Source of the DNA: Apoderus coryli
Lineage: Eukaryota > Arthropoda > Insecta > Coleoptera > Attelabidae
Assembly: GCA_911728435.2 (NCBI GenBank)
Contig: OU452201.1
Coordinates: 14,446,001 to 14,510,000 of the forward strand
Direction of reading: 5' to 3'
Length of the DNA: 64,000 nt
Each line of letters begins with the position of its first letter. The first letter of the stretch is position 1. This document shows positions 35,256-48,225 of this stretch, piece after piece. The position numbers were made by a program, and so were the translations under genes. The notes below the pieces were generated by a model that saw only the letters and a list, made by a program, of their open reading frames with translations, was not told the origin of the DNA and searched no databases.

Positions 35256-38014
35256 ATAAGAAGTTGAGTTTCATGATAACAAAGCGCATACCTGAGAGAA
35301 AAAATATTGTTTTATATATAATAAATATATAGGTATATTTATATTTTTTAAACTCTATTGTCGAGACTATATTTTTAAATGTCGTTCGAAATATATTACT
35401 AATTAATACGAAATAATCCATAATTTGGAAGGGAATGTGCAATACACATATACCTATGAGGTTGAGATTTGAATCCCGTAGCTAAAGTTTATGAGGAGAA
35501 ATTTTTGGGATATGAGTAAACACAAATGGTACAAAAAAACTAGATCAGTAATGCTAAAGTTTCTGTTTTAATCTATACAATAAAAAATACATAAAAAACA
35601 GAAATATATTTTTGATGTGGTTAGATATTTCAGTTATTTGAGAAAAGATCAGAGAAAATTATAGTGAACAGTTTGAGGACACATTGGAATGAAATAACTT
35701 TCTAGAATTTATGAATTGGTCGGAAAGGTTTCCAGAGCAAACAATTGTTATTATTATTTACTTTAATGAAACAAAACTACGAAGGTTGCATTTTTTTATT
35801 AATTTACATGTAGGTATTGCCATATATGTTTTAGGTAGGTAATGGATAACACAAAAAATAATAATTTAGAAATTAACTTTAAAATAAATTGACACTTATT
35901 TAGCACCCTTGTTTTCAGTAGGTAGGTATGTAAAATTTCAGGACTGTATTGGCTCATAAATTTTACGCGTATTATTATGGATGCCAACATATAATTACAT
36001 TTATTGAATAACACCACAAATAAACAAATAGGGTTGTATGCCATTTAGTGAAGTTTCAATAATAAAACTAATGTCTTTCAAAATGTTATAGATTTAATGA
36101 AAGTGATAATTTTGACAATTAACTAACTATAGTAGTTAAAATACCTATGTTGGCTTAAACCAAATATTTATGAATATTCTGTAAAAAAGAATGTTAGATA
36201 ATAATAGTAGTAAGTGATCATCATTAGAATGTTCATTTATATCTAATTTGTGAACATTAGCAATTAACTATAGAAGAAACTTAAAACTAATAAATTAGGA
36301 TAATACATTTTAATATCACAAGAAAACTTATATATAAGGTACACAGAAAATGGCTTTTTGTGGATTAAACAATAATTATAGAAATTATATCAGTATAATT
36401 TTTATTAATAATTGATATTATACACGATTAAGAATTAGGGATAAGCACTTTGCATTACTGTTTTATATCAAAGCTATAATTTAAATTACTTTGTTGAAAT
36501 AGTAATTCATAACAAAACAAAAATACTGGTTTGAATTTTACATATAAATAATTTAAGCTAGATCAAAGTACTCTATCCTATAATATTTAATGTAGGTAAT
36601 AAAATAAATATCTTAACAGTTTATTTTTACACAATTATACAAAAATTATTATATAAAAATAAATTAGAAATTGAGGATGGTAAATTTCTCCTTACATAAA
36701 TTTACTAAACACTAATTCAAGGTTAAATTAATTAATTTTATAATATTTAATTTACTAAAAGTAAAATGTATATAATACACATAAGAAAAAACTGAAGCTT
36801 ATAAGTATTATTAGTATAATTATATTTTATATTAATTTAGTTATTGAAAATTAAAACTAAGTGTATTTTTTGTAAGACTAAAACCTTCGCTTCCATGGTG
36901 AATTTTTATTAAAACTATTCAGTTAAAAATAATTTATTGTAAAAATGGGTAAAAAATGTAGAAAACGGTTTATTTGTAGTGACATCATAGTCAACAAAAG
37001 AGTTTAAAGCAAAAAATAATTATGATCTTTATTGGTAATTCTAGAAGCTCTTTGCTACACTGTATCACTCAACATCGAAACAACAAATTCAATATTATCT
37101 ATAATTAAGGAAATCTTGTGAATAGTAACTAAAGGTACTACCTACTTGTGATGTCTGCCTTCAAAATATTATTTCATAACATCATTGAAGCAGAATTAAA
37201 ATAAAATTGAATTATGTATATGAAGTAGGTATACTTAAATAAAAAGAATAGTTTTAATAAAATATTATCTGCAGTTTTTATACAAGGCTATTCATACAAA
37301 AACTGTGCAAAACCCCAATATAAAAATATTATATGAATAATAATAATAATAATAACAACAAGTCATACATTGAGCATTAAGTGTTAGATTTTTTCATTAT
37401 ATTATAGTGTGAATTTAAGTGACAGGATAATTACAATGAATAGGTATATCTGTTTATAACACCATATTTTACAAACAGAACGTAGGTCCCCACTTGCAAA
37501 AATTGTTCATTTTGTACCTAGAGCATCATTTTCTCAAAAAATAGTTACTTTAATTTATTAAAAAAAAGACAGTAACTGTGTCGATTTCTGTTTTCCAAAT
37601 TTTTAAAGAAAATGTGTTAATAGTGTTAGCCATTATGTTGTTCCTGGATTTCATTGGAAATCGTATCTAGAAAATATGCTTCTAAAGTCTCTATACTGTT
37701 TTAAACCACCTCTTTCATAATATATAGACTGTCCCTCTGAGAACAAGCTCCTTAAATATTGGATGAACTATAAACTAATATATGAAACTTTAGCCGATTG
37801 TACATGACAAAACATTTACAGAATAAATCCGCTTCAAATTCTACAAGTTTTATAATTTTTTAAGTCAAATTATTTAAATTAAACAGTCATACACTGTTTA
37901 TTTGTGTGATTCTACGTAGAATTTTAGATGTAATTTGAAGGTCGATATAATCTTCAAAAACTAATCATTGGGAAATTCCACGATGACACTTTTATTCAAA
38001 TTTGGTTGAGTTTT

Positions 38015-38059
38015 TATATATTAAATATGTTTCGAGGGAAAATCATCATCAGTAATATC
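38015..38059 (-). ncRNA. Hammerhead-like motif (H5), partly degenerate
   Basis: On the minus strand the core is CUGAUGA (38052-38046), with GAAAC downstream. Stem I is UAUUA pairing with UAAUA. Stem II is weak (only G-C and A-U at its base) and the stem III position is C-AU-A in place of C-AU-G. It is probably a mutated copy. Confidence 0.5.
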
Positions 38060-39302
38060 ACCGAATTATCGCTTTACCATTGCACTGGAATGTAGTTTTT
38101 AAATCTAGTAGTATTAGTAAATCAAGGTAACCGACTTGATGTAATAACAAAATAACTTTGCAAGCATAAATAATGAACATCAGGATAGGTATAATAAACT
38201 ATGGACTACAAACCAATAGATTGCCATTTCTGGCATATGACTTGCTGAATATGATGCGGTATGATCTAATTCCTACTTTGGAACATTACACGCTTGTAAA
38301 CTGGATAAGTATACTACAAATGTTTCAGTAGCCATATGCTTTATCGTAGGTACGAGTTTAAGATCTGTTAATATTGTTCCCAGAGGTATGTTACAGCCAA
38401 TATAGGTAGCCTCAATCTCCATTAGTTTTAATTAATAAGTAAAGTGAGTTAATGTACAAGAAATACATTATATATGTCAATCTAATTTATAAACATAATT
38501 TTCAATTAGAAGCATTTTATCGTTGAAAATGAATGCTTTTTACAAATTAATTATTTATAACGAAAACTGGGAATAATTAAAGAATCTAGCGTAAGATTTT
38601 AGGTTAGCTAGTATGCCTTAAATTAAAATACCTTCAAAAAGTTATGCAACAATATTTGATATAATTATTCAAAAATATATCACACATATACAATACCGAT
38701 AAATAACAATTTAATACCCTCAAAAATAATATCTACGAGGTTTTATAGTACATATATTTTAAATAATTTAATTTAGTTTTTATTGGCAGGATGACAATTA
38801 TTATTACATGAATAAGTGACGGAATGATTTTTTTAAATTTCGCTAATATAAGTAAGCATTAAACATGCAAGAAGTTCAATAGTCAAGTCAAAAGGTGAAA
38901 AGAATACTTGCTTAATAATAAAATTTATTTGTGTAGAATATTTAAATTTTATTCTGAATACTGTATAATGAAAATAAGCAAGTGTCCGTTTTTATTATTC
39001 CAGGTAAGACCACAATGTGATGTACCTATACTACGTAATATTTTTGGGTATATAAGCACTATATTCTAAAATAACTAAACTCAAAACTAAACTCTAATAA
39101 ATTTATACTCAGATTGCATGATTGCATAAAACCATGTAAGACTATAACAGGGTGTCCCATATCATCATGTTCAAATAGTTGTTTTTTGTTTGGTTGTCGA
39201 TTTTTGTTATCTAAGGTAGTTTGAATAAAATCTAAATAATTTACGAATAATTTTTTTTGGTGTTGGTAAGTATATTGTGTAATCATTGTACTTTGTAATT
39301 TG

Positions 39303-39398
39303 AGCTTGCTTTATAGTCGCGGGAGCACCATGTGGTTGAAACCACATATTTTGGCGCAATTGCAAAGGCAACTCCTCAAGTAAATCTGACAGGGTGTC
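39303..39398 (-). pseudogene. Mariner-like transposase fragment
   Basis: The 32-codon minus-strand stretch reads DTLSDLLEELPLQLRQNMWF followed by QPHGAPATIKQA. It matches the region around the second catalytic Asp of DUF4817-type mariner transposases (...LPLQLRQxMWFQxDGAPAH). The Asp is replaced by His, so this is an inactive relic. Confidence 0.6.
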
Positions 39399-40245
39399 CT
39401 AAAGAAATAGCAAAAATGAATCGCTTGTCAAATTTTCTGGTAAAATCGCTGCCGTAGATAGATAACTTACTGATGGGTCAAAGGATAATAAAACACCTAT
39501 GTAAAATATTTACTAGTTCTTCTCAGAACAGAACTATTTATTTTTGTTTACTGTACCAAATTGTATATGAATATGTTATTAAATAATATTTTATTGAACA
39601 AAACATAATTCGATTTTAAATCCAATGTTGTGAAAAAAATAGATGTGATATTTATCAAATTGTCTCTGATAGGTTTTACAGACTTTTATGAAGAATAGCA
39701 ATATTTTTGTAAATAAATTGTTGTTCAAAAAAAGGCAGGCTTGAGATCATTGCCGTAGGTACAAAAAATTGGAAGGTCACAGGGTACAAAAACCCCCGTT
39801 TATTTACATGAAGTAGCATATTTTTTTAACTTTGAACTTAAACACCTCTATTATAGTAAATTGTAATATCAATGTATCAAGACACTCTGTATATGTATAT
39901 ATGAGAGAGGTGTATGGTTTGTTTCAAATTATTTTCCACTAACCAATATTTCGGAAAACTATTGAACTTCTTGCTAATCATTTACAAATGTACAAGGTGT
40001 AAATTCGTAGATACATTTATACATAATATACCTACTGTTGTAGACCGCTCGATTATATAATTTGAAAAAACTATAGGTATTTGGTGAATTTACCATTTAT
40101 TTGAAAACACTTATTGTTAATACGAAAAGTCGAAATCCTAATCAATAAATATAAAAATGGAGTGGGTAAGCATGCCAGTTTACATTGCGATATATTTTGA
40201 TTAATAAAAAACCTGTTAAAGGTTGATCAATTAATAATGAGGGTA

Positions 40246-40288
40246 GTTGTGTTCACTTCCCTGCTAACTTTTCTACAGTGAACACAAC
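40246..40288. repeat. 11-bp hairpin with 21-base loop
   Basis: GTTGTGTTCAC (40246-40256) is the exact reverse complement of GTGAACACAAC (40278-40288). There is no further context for a function. Confidence 0.6.
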
Positions 40289-42088
40289 CACGAAAAATAC
40301 TGCAGCCGTCTATCACTCGTTTTCCGAAAACAAGAAAAAAATATGGCCTGAAAACCGCGAAACTATAGCTACTCAGTTATTGAAGGTTGGTTGTGTAGGT
40401 ACAACGTTTTGTCTTCTTCCAGTAATAGATATTATTTACACAAATCTTTACCTTGTAATTTGTAATTATAATTATTTATAATCAATATGACTAAAAAGTA
40501 GTAAATAGGATATTCATTACTACCTACTTAATTATTTATTATTATAAGAAAATTGTATGTAACTTGAGACTCAGCAATAACACGGGTGACAAATGAGTGC
40601 AGAAAATTGAGTGAGATAGATCTAAAATAGATCATTACAATAATAATTGACTTCAGGTAGATATACTTATTGTATTGTGCAAATATTTGTAGGTACATTA
40701 TTACTAAGTATAATTACTAGCATGATATTAGCTGGTCCACTATAATCTGTGAATTTGTAAAAACCAACTAGCATTTGTTGTTAGCAATAAGGAAACCATA
40801 CACTACAGGCTAACATGAAGCTAATAGCACTCATGCTTCTTATTGCTGACAAAGTTTAAGATGCGTAGTAAAGTTAAAATTCGAACACAGTTTCGATTTA
40901 CCTAAAACAACCCGGTGTCAAGAAGATATAATGCGTATGAGAGATTTCTTGATTTAAGAATCAAGCGAGACCTCCAAACTTTAAATCCAATCAATGTACA
41001 AACGTATATTCTACTCAATAGAATTTGCTTCCATAAACTGGTATTTCGAACAGATCCTACCTCTCATTCCTTTTGCTGGAGTGCTTGGTATATTAAAACC
41101 AATAATCCATCTTAATGTTTTCCATTGGAGGCAAACTGGAATGTCAGAGTTGACAAAAAAGGAGAGCTTTAAAAATCTCGCTTACTTTAAATTTCATTAG
41201 GTACATATATGTTCTAAAATTACGAAAAAAATAAATTTGATTTTGACTTGCAATTGAAACAGCAAAGATTTTTTAAATAAATTATACCCCTATTTCTATA
41301 CGATACCCCAGGAATGAGATTTTGATTCATACTACTGATCACTGAATTAAAGCACTGCTATCACCGCCAACTGTGTTTGTATATAATGCCCTTGTACGGT
41401 CCGTTATTGTTATTAACATTTCGATATTGACATAGACTTGTGGTCATTTTATTCAAATTACTTAGTTTTCCGATCAGCTAGTTTAATATTAAAAAAATAC
41501 GGTTGTTCTCAAAGACAGAATTAAATCTTTGGTTGTTCTCATGATTGTTGTTTAGATGTATTGTGAATAACCCATATCGCAAATAAACTCTCTGCAACTA
41601 AATTCTAAATTCGACAGTAATATAAGATTTAGTTTTGTTTTAGAGACTAGATTGCCCGATATCACCTACCACGAGTTTCAAAGACTTTAAAAACATGATT
41701 CTATTAAATTTAATAAAAATTGAAATTTTAATGCATTTAAAAATCCCGCCACTACAGCGATGCTATACAATAAGAAAAGACAAGTACAGGGTATTATAAT
41801 AAAGCCGCTGTACTGACGATGGCGCTCTAGGTGGACGTAGTATGAAATATAATCACGTACTCAGGGTGCCGTATAGAAATAGCATTCAACTTTAAATTGG
41901 AAATCTTTTGTCTCTGATTTGCAATTTTGATGTAAGCTATTTTAGCTGTAATTCTTCGCTCGATCAACTCTAATATGCATCTTAACAACAAATACCTTTT
42001 AAATTTTCTACCTGGTTAAAGACAACCTAATCATAAAACATGAAAGAAAACACACTGATTCGAATAAAGTAAGTCTAACAAGATAGCT

Positions 42089-45000
42089 TCACTGGCTATG
42101 CAATCGCCCCTGTTTAAGTTTTGGCTGTCCTGTTCCCAAACTCCCCAAAGCACTTTTAGGCACCGCACCCACTATTCTTACTTTGGTAACTTGCCGACTA
42201 TCGCTAAATTGGGGCGGTGGGGCTACTACCACTTCCTCCCCCTGCAAGGCAGATGAGTTGTGCTCCTCGAACTCTGGTGGTGGCGGTAAACAAAACTCCT
42301 CCTTCTCGTCGGTGTCGTTCTCCAAAGGCGGTGGCAGTTGTGCCAGTGAGACGGCATGACGAGTGAGAAATCCTAAAATTTATGGCGTAACAGTTAGTTT
42401 CTCACGAGACATCGGATATTACTAAAACGTTTGGAAACAGAAGAAAGATTAAAGCATATATGATCATAATATGGTCCCTGAAATAAAATTTTATGTATTT
42501 TATTATTTATAGAGAATAAGTTATGGTGCAAACTAACGCGACGATTTCCTGAGTAGAATTTTTTTAACCTTTGGTTGCCTTATACCTTTCTAGTGTAAAA
42601 TTATATTCTTATTTCCAAATAAATCTTCGAAAGCACCAACTTTGCAAGAATACGGTATTTCTTAATAGACTTCTTTACTAGTTCTTATAAATAAATTATA
42701 TACCTGTCTGCTGCCGTTGGAATTTGCTATTAGATAATGTTATATGTTCTTGTGGTGTGATTCTATCTACATAGTCATTTTTCGTATCACCGGTCAAAAT
42801 TTCCTGATCGGAACTAACACCCGATGAACTATTATCACCATCCTCGGCAGCTATTCGATCGACGTCGTTTTGCTTCTTGAGGAAATCATCAGGATATGAT
42901 TTGGACGGTTTTAATAGTGAACGGCCTTTTTGAATTTCGTCTGCACTGAAACTGAGTGGCGCAGAACTGCTTCCGGAACTACTTCCACTAATAATCAAAA
43001 ATATATAATTAATATCAAATATTTAAGAACTACATTTGGTTAGAATGGCAATTTTTAATATAGTCCATAAATGAGATGAACTGAATAAGTGTGTAGATTA
43101 TAGTAATTATACCTAAATGGGTGTTTTTGTCTCTAACAAAGAAGTCTCGTTTATAGGTTAGTAATTCGATATATTTGTTACTCATATAATATCGAATCCG
43201 TAAATAATTCTCAGAATTTGAACAAATTATGCGTCGATTAATAACAACTGTCGTTGGCGTTGGCACCGCTGCAGATAGTATATATAAGGCAAACTTTACC
43301 ACGTTGGTATCATAGGCACTGTGAGTGTGTTATAAAGTTCCTGGTTCCCTTCCTCACAATTAGAAAGCCTCGTTTGATGGAGAAGTGTTGGTAGTGCCTA
43401 GTAACAATAATATAACCCAATAAACTCTGCTTATATTGTGGTACTTTTTCGTAACATCCTTGTTCGGATAGCTTAGGAGTACATTATTAGCGCATATATG
43501 AAGTTTATTGTTTTATTCGGTCTCACAATATGGTGTGATAAATATTGTTATAGTGGCGGGTGCCGGGTGACTTGCGGAATTCTCACAAACTGACCGAGCA
43601 CCACTGAAGATTCGTGAATCTACAAAAGGCCCGTTCGATGAAAGTATAGTTTTTGACCGCCAAATAATCGAATAAAGGTAATGTTAACCATAACAAGCTC
43701 CAAAAAATATGATTTCTTACCTAGCATTACTATTTCCACTATTTTCAATAGGCTGAAGTTGTACACTGGATAGGCGTGAAGCTAAACTGCTAACATTTTT
43801 CTGGTGTTCATCACTATCAACTTCTGAATCGCTACAACTGTAATCTGGTTCTGGAATTGGTGGACCAGATTGTGGTGTTTTAGACGATAAACTTGACGTT
43901 GATTTACTTGAGGGGAACTTTTTCCGTTTTTCTCTATTGCCTATTGAATTTCAGAAATAATTACATGTTACACTAGTATTACATTATGTACCATATATTT
44001 TGTTTAGTTTTTCAAATATTGGATATTTTTTACTTAAGACTAATATATCGATCTTGTACCACAGTCATCGATTTACACTTAGAGATACTATGGAACTTTC
44101 GAGATATATAAAACACAGTTTTCATTTTATTGTATAGATTGTCTACAGCCTAAGTACCGATTACAAAAACACTTAGAAAAACGGTAGAATAAATTTGATG
44201 TTCCTGACTGACCTAAAACAAACAGTAATAATTGGACCGAGAAATAATATCGATTTGAGTCTCAACAAGCACAAGTAGTAAGCAATAAAATTTAATTTTA
44301 AATTGAAGGTGTTCAAAAATGGAATTGGTATTGGCACAAGATTGACATCGATTTTTAATCATATTTTAGATGTATTTTGTTGTGTTATGATAGGTCACAA
44401 TTAAATGAAGGACTGGTGAAAATCTCTTCACCAAAATTATTCTTTTACCTAAATTTAAATATAAATTAAGTAATTCACAAGGTCCCTTCGAAAAAGCTAT
44501 GTCGCAGTCATGCTCGTTAGATTAATTCATGCATAATCATATCATAAGTCAAAGCTTTTGCCTCGGAGGTTTATGCGCTGGGTGTTCAGTTTTTTTTTAA
44601 CAAGCTTAAATTCTAATAGCATTGTTTCATTTAACTATAGTGAATAGTAAAAACAACAAACAATTTGGCAAGTGACAATGAACTTGAAAATATCATTTAC
44701 GTCAAACTGTTAACTGAGATCGATATGTACATTTTGTGAGTGTACTTCCGGGGTACGTTGCATTAAGATATACTGAGCCAGAAGGCTTATGACACCACTT
44801 TACCGTCTTTACTGCCTTAGACCAAAAGATACACAAAAAGAATGTGTGTGTCATTCATGAACAGCACTGCAGTATAAGATATGGTTTCCGGCGATATAAC
44901 CGCTGCGTTGTACGTACAACACTAATGTTACATCAAGGACACAAACTTTTTAATTTTAAACTAAATTAGTAGTTTTAATTTACATTCACAAACCTCTTTA

Positions 45001-48000
45001 AACTTAATTAGAATATACCAATCTATCAGGAGGTTAGGTACGTCAAAAGGTTGTTAATTTACAGAGATATTTGTTGAGTAATTCTTGTAACCATAGCTTT
45101 AAACATTCAAAACATGCTTGTTATACCATGCGGTATGATAATCCTATGATGATCAGAAAACAATGGATTCTCAAAATGCTATGATGAAATTTTAAACGCA
45201 ATTTTCTCGAGAATTATGGGGGCAAATATCAAAAGTAACCTATCGCTGTAAAGTAGATAAAAAATGATGTATCACTCGACCCCTACTGCTATTTGAAATT
45301 TTGGCGGTTCCTCTCACAGGGCTAAAGCGATTTCAACCAAAAACTATTGGGTTCATCGAATCCTTTCATACTCATACACCAAAATTTAGCTCAATTGCTT
45401 AAAGCGTTTAGGCGCTATCGTGGAAGAATAAATATAGACACACACACACACACAAAGACAGACTTCCATCTAGAAATGGTCTTAATTGTCTCAGGGAACT
45501 TCAAAATGGTTTATCCGTTTTCATCTCAATTTTTTTTAGCGCGTCACAATACTTTCCCTGGGGGGGAGAGTAAAAAAAAGAATGACAAAAATAACCTTAA
45601 TGAAATGGTAATTTAAATTTCATAAAATTCAGCGAACCTTTAACCTAAAGAAGAAAGTTGAAAAAATTGAACATACAATAGGATCAAAAGGAAAAGAAAT
45701 ATTTAATATAACCGAGCTTAAAATGATTTTGGGAAGCAGGTAGGTATCTACTTTACAGTATGAGAGTTGTGATAAACAATTCCTGGTGTCAATAATATTT
45801 TACCTGCAGATGAGTGCGACCTTATTGCCCTAATAGGCTGTGCATAAGGATTATTAGTTTGCTGATACATTTTATTAACATTGTTAGGCGGTGTTGATGC
45901 ATTTTGAGGCTTAAATATTTGGGGATTCGTACGCATGCTTTGTGTTTTTCTCAACTGCGATCGAGCAGATGCATGTGAAGATGATGATTTTGAACGGTAT
46001 CCAACTGTTTTCATATCTTCAGGTGATGCATATAACTTCGCACTTGCTGTTGGTCTAAATGAAGATACTATACCTAGAAATATCAAATAAGAGATACAAA
46101 ATTAAAACATGCTTCGTAAATATATAAAAAACAAAAATCAACTTCTAGAAATATCATGTTAAAGAAATATACAAATAGATAAGATACCAAAATGCTATTT
46201 CTAAAGCAAAAGTCAAACATTTATGCAGTAGACATTGTGCATTTTATATGCAGTAAGTATTAGTAGTTATTTAAACAACACTAGTAAGACCAATTAACAT
46301 TCACGAGTATTAATAGGTAATAAGTGCAATAAACCTGACAGCACCCAGTAAACTCATTGCATTGCAATATTTGTTTATTTTCATACGAGTACGAAATATG
46401 TGTATATCATATACTTATATCATGAATATTGTGAAATATAACAATAGACAAAACTAGTGTATTTTATATATTTATATTTTAAATCCTTTAAATATGTTAA
46501 CAACTTTAGTAGATATATTTTTTTACAAATGATAACATAAATTAAGTATATTCTTTTATTATTTGATGCTAAAAATCTAAATAAAATTTTCCTTTTAGTA
46601 TTTATTTAGAGAGCGGATAGTAAGGAGTAGTTGTTTCACATTGTTCTCTAAATATATAAGTAACAATTTCGATAGCGGGGAAAGATTGGTCTCACATTGA
46701 ATAGAACTAAAATGACTTTCTTAATTTCTATACATACTTATATTACTAGCAGTAAAATCTCTAGACGCATCATACAAAAATAACACCACATCATCAAAAT
46801 ACATAAAATATAATTAATTGTAATATCCTCGAGATTACTAACAGAGTTATAGTAATTGGTAATTTAAGCAATATTATTGCGAAAGCTAGAGGTTTTGGGT
46901 TTTGATATTTGAAGAATAAGTTGTTGTAGTATGTGAAATTCAAAAATCAAAAATATTAAGGTGGAACTTCTAAAGTATTTTATTTAATAACGATTTTTGA
47001 TGTCATTGATTGATTGGTGTACACGGTACAAACTTGTGCTTAATGTTGCAGAATAATATCATGTTATTTATGTATTACTACGTATCAAACACAACTTAGG
47101 TGTGGTATTTGATAAGAAATTTGAGAATTATTTTTTATTATTCTAGTCATAAGAATGCAACTCATATGTAATGACTAAGCTGCCAATAAATGTCCGTTAA
47201 ACCGTTTTCTACAAAAAATAATCGTAAAAATTATTATACATAGCAATTTAGAGAATTGCCATACCTTCTTCAATCATATCTCTGGTAAGAACATCGTACT
47301 CCGTAGATGCTCCCCTAGATACATCCACTTTCACCAACTGTCCTTGTGGTGGAGGTGGTGGTGGATGACTAGGTGGTGGTAAATTTCTGCCCCCACCTAG
47401 AGCAGCCATAATGTCTTCTTGACTACGGTGATGTTTATTATTTGTTCCTAACATTGACGCTACTTCCTGAGCCAGGTCTGGTGTACTGTGGAAGTTACGC
47501 CGTAATTCGCTACCACCAAAGAGATCGAAGAATTTTGATTTCTGCAAAAAAAGGATTAAGTTAACTACATAATTAAATGATGTTAGCAATATCTACCTTT
47601 GACTTGTTTCGCTTCATTTCTGCGACACTGGCGTACACTCGAGTTTTTGCCGGTGATCCAGGATGGCTTGCCCCATTGCTGGAATATCTTGTACTACCTA
47701 ATAATGAACTTTGGCATGTAATATCACTATTGTCACGTTCTGCTTGAAATAAGTCTTCTAGAGCAGCATGAGTTATCCTAGATGATGTTGGCCTCTGACG
47801 AATAGAAGCCGTCCTAAGTTGCACTGGTGTAGAATTGCCAGTACTGTAAGGTGTTGTAACTTGTTGCATAGATTCTATGGAATTCGATTTGGATATATCT
47901 TCAGTCTCTTCTTTTTCTCCCCCTAAAAAAATAAAAAAGATATATTGTGTTTAACTTCATTCTAAATAATATTTAATTCATTACCTAAGCTTGCCACCAA

Positions 48001-48225
48001 GCTTTTAGCTCTTGCCCTCCCAACACTTAAAGTCGTCTTTGGGTCCCTTCGTGGTGGCAAAGGAGCTTGTGAGGAACGTCCTAATGTACCACATGGTGTT
48101 CCCATTTTCCTGGGCAGTGTAGAATAGGCTCTATTAATAGGAATGTCTTGAGCATCACCAGGTAATGTTGTTGATCTACTCATATGCATTGTGCTATGAG
48201 ATGATGGCGGACATAATGATACCAC
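42089..48225 (-). CDS. Shank exons I-O: Ser/Pro-rich tail with Homer-type motifs
   Basis: Seven exons encode a long disordered tail. They contain poly-Pro (LPPPSHPPPPPPQGQL), two related blocks KTRVYASVAEMKR and AKLYASPEDMKTVG that match the conserved Shank SVDEMK-type motif, PPIPEPDYS as in vertebrate Shanks, and near the end PPPEF and PPPQF, which fit the Homer EVH1 ligand PPxxF. The last exon ends KVRIVGAVPKSALGSL and LKQGRLHSQ, then TGA. Homer binding is inferred from motif only. Confidence 0.85.

Larger units (their letters stand above)
30058..42088. other. 12-kb AT-rich gene-poor interval
   Basis: I find no supportable gene between the large transposon and the last visible Shank exon. 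Short frames here (such as 33636-33884 and 40915-41200) show no domain, signal peptide or splice logic that I trust. The interval holds two hammerhead-like motifs, a mariner remnant, a short hairpin and several (AAT)n and AAAT-type tails. Downstream Shank exons, if any exist, would lie here on the minus strand; I searched for a SAM-like pattern and saw none. Confidence 0.5.

Noticed and set aside
40915..41200. Two overlapping plus-strand frames of 66 and 68 codons, ending near 'aataaatttgattttgac'
   Set aside because: The tail resembles a retroelement 3' end, but the residues match nothing I know and two frames compete. Too weak to call a gene.
43601..43640. 'ccactgaagattcgtgaatc', resembling a ribozyme core plus stem II
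   Set aside because: The stem-like part is not followed by GAAA, so it does not meet the motif.
45433..45456. (CA)n run
   Set aside because: A short simple repeat of ordinary length, not worth a finding.
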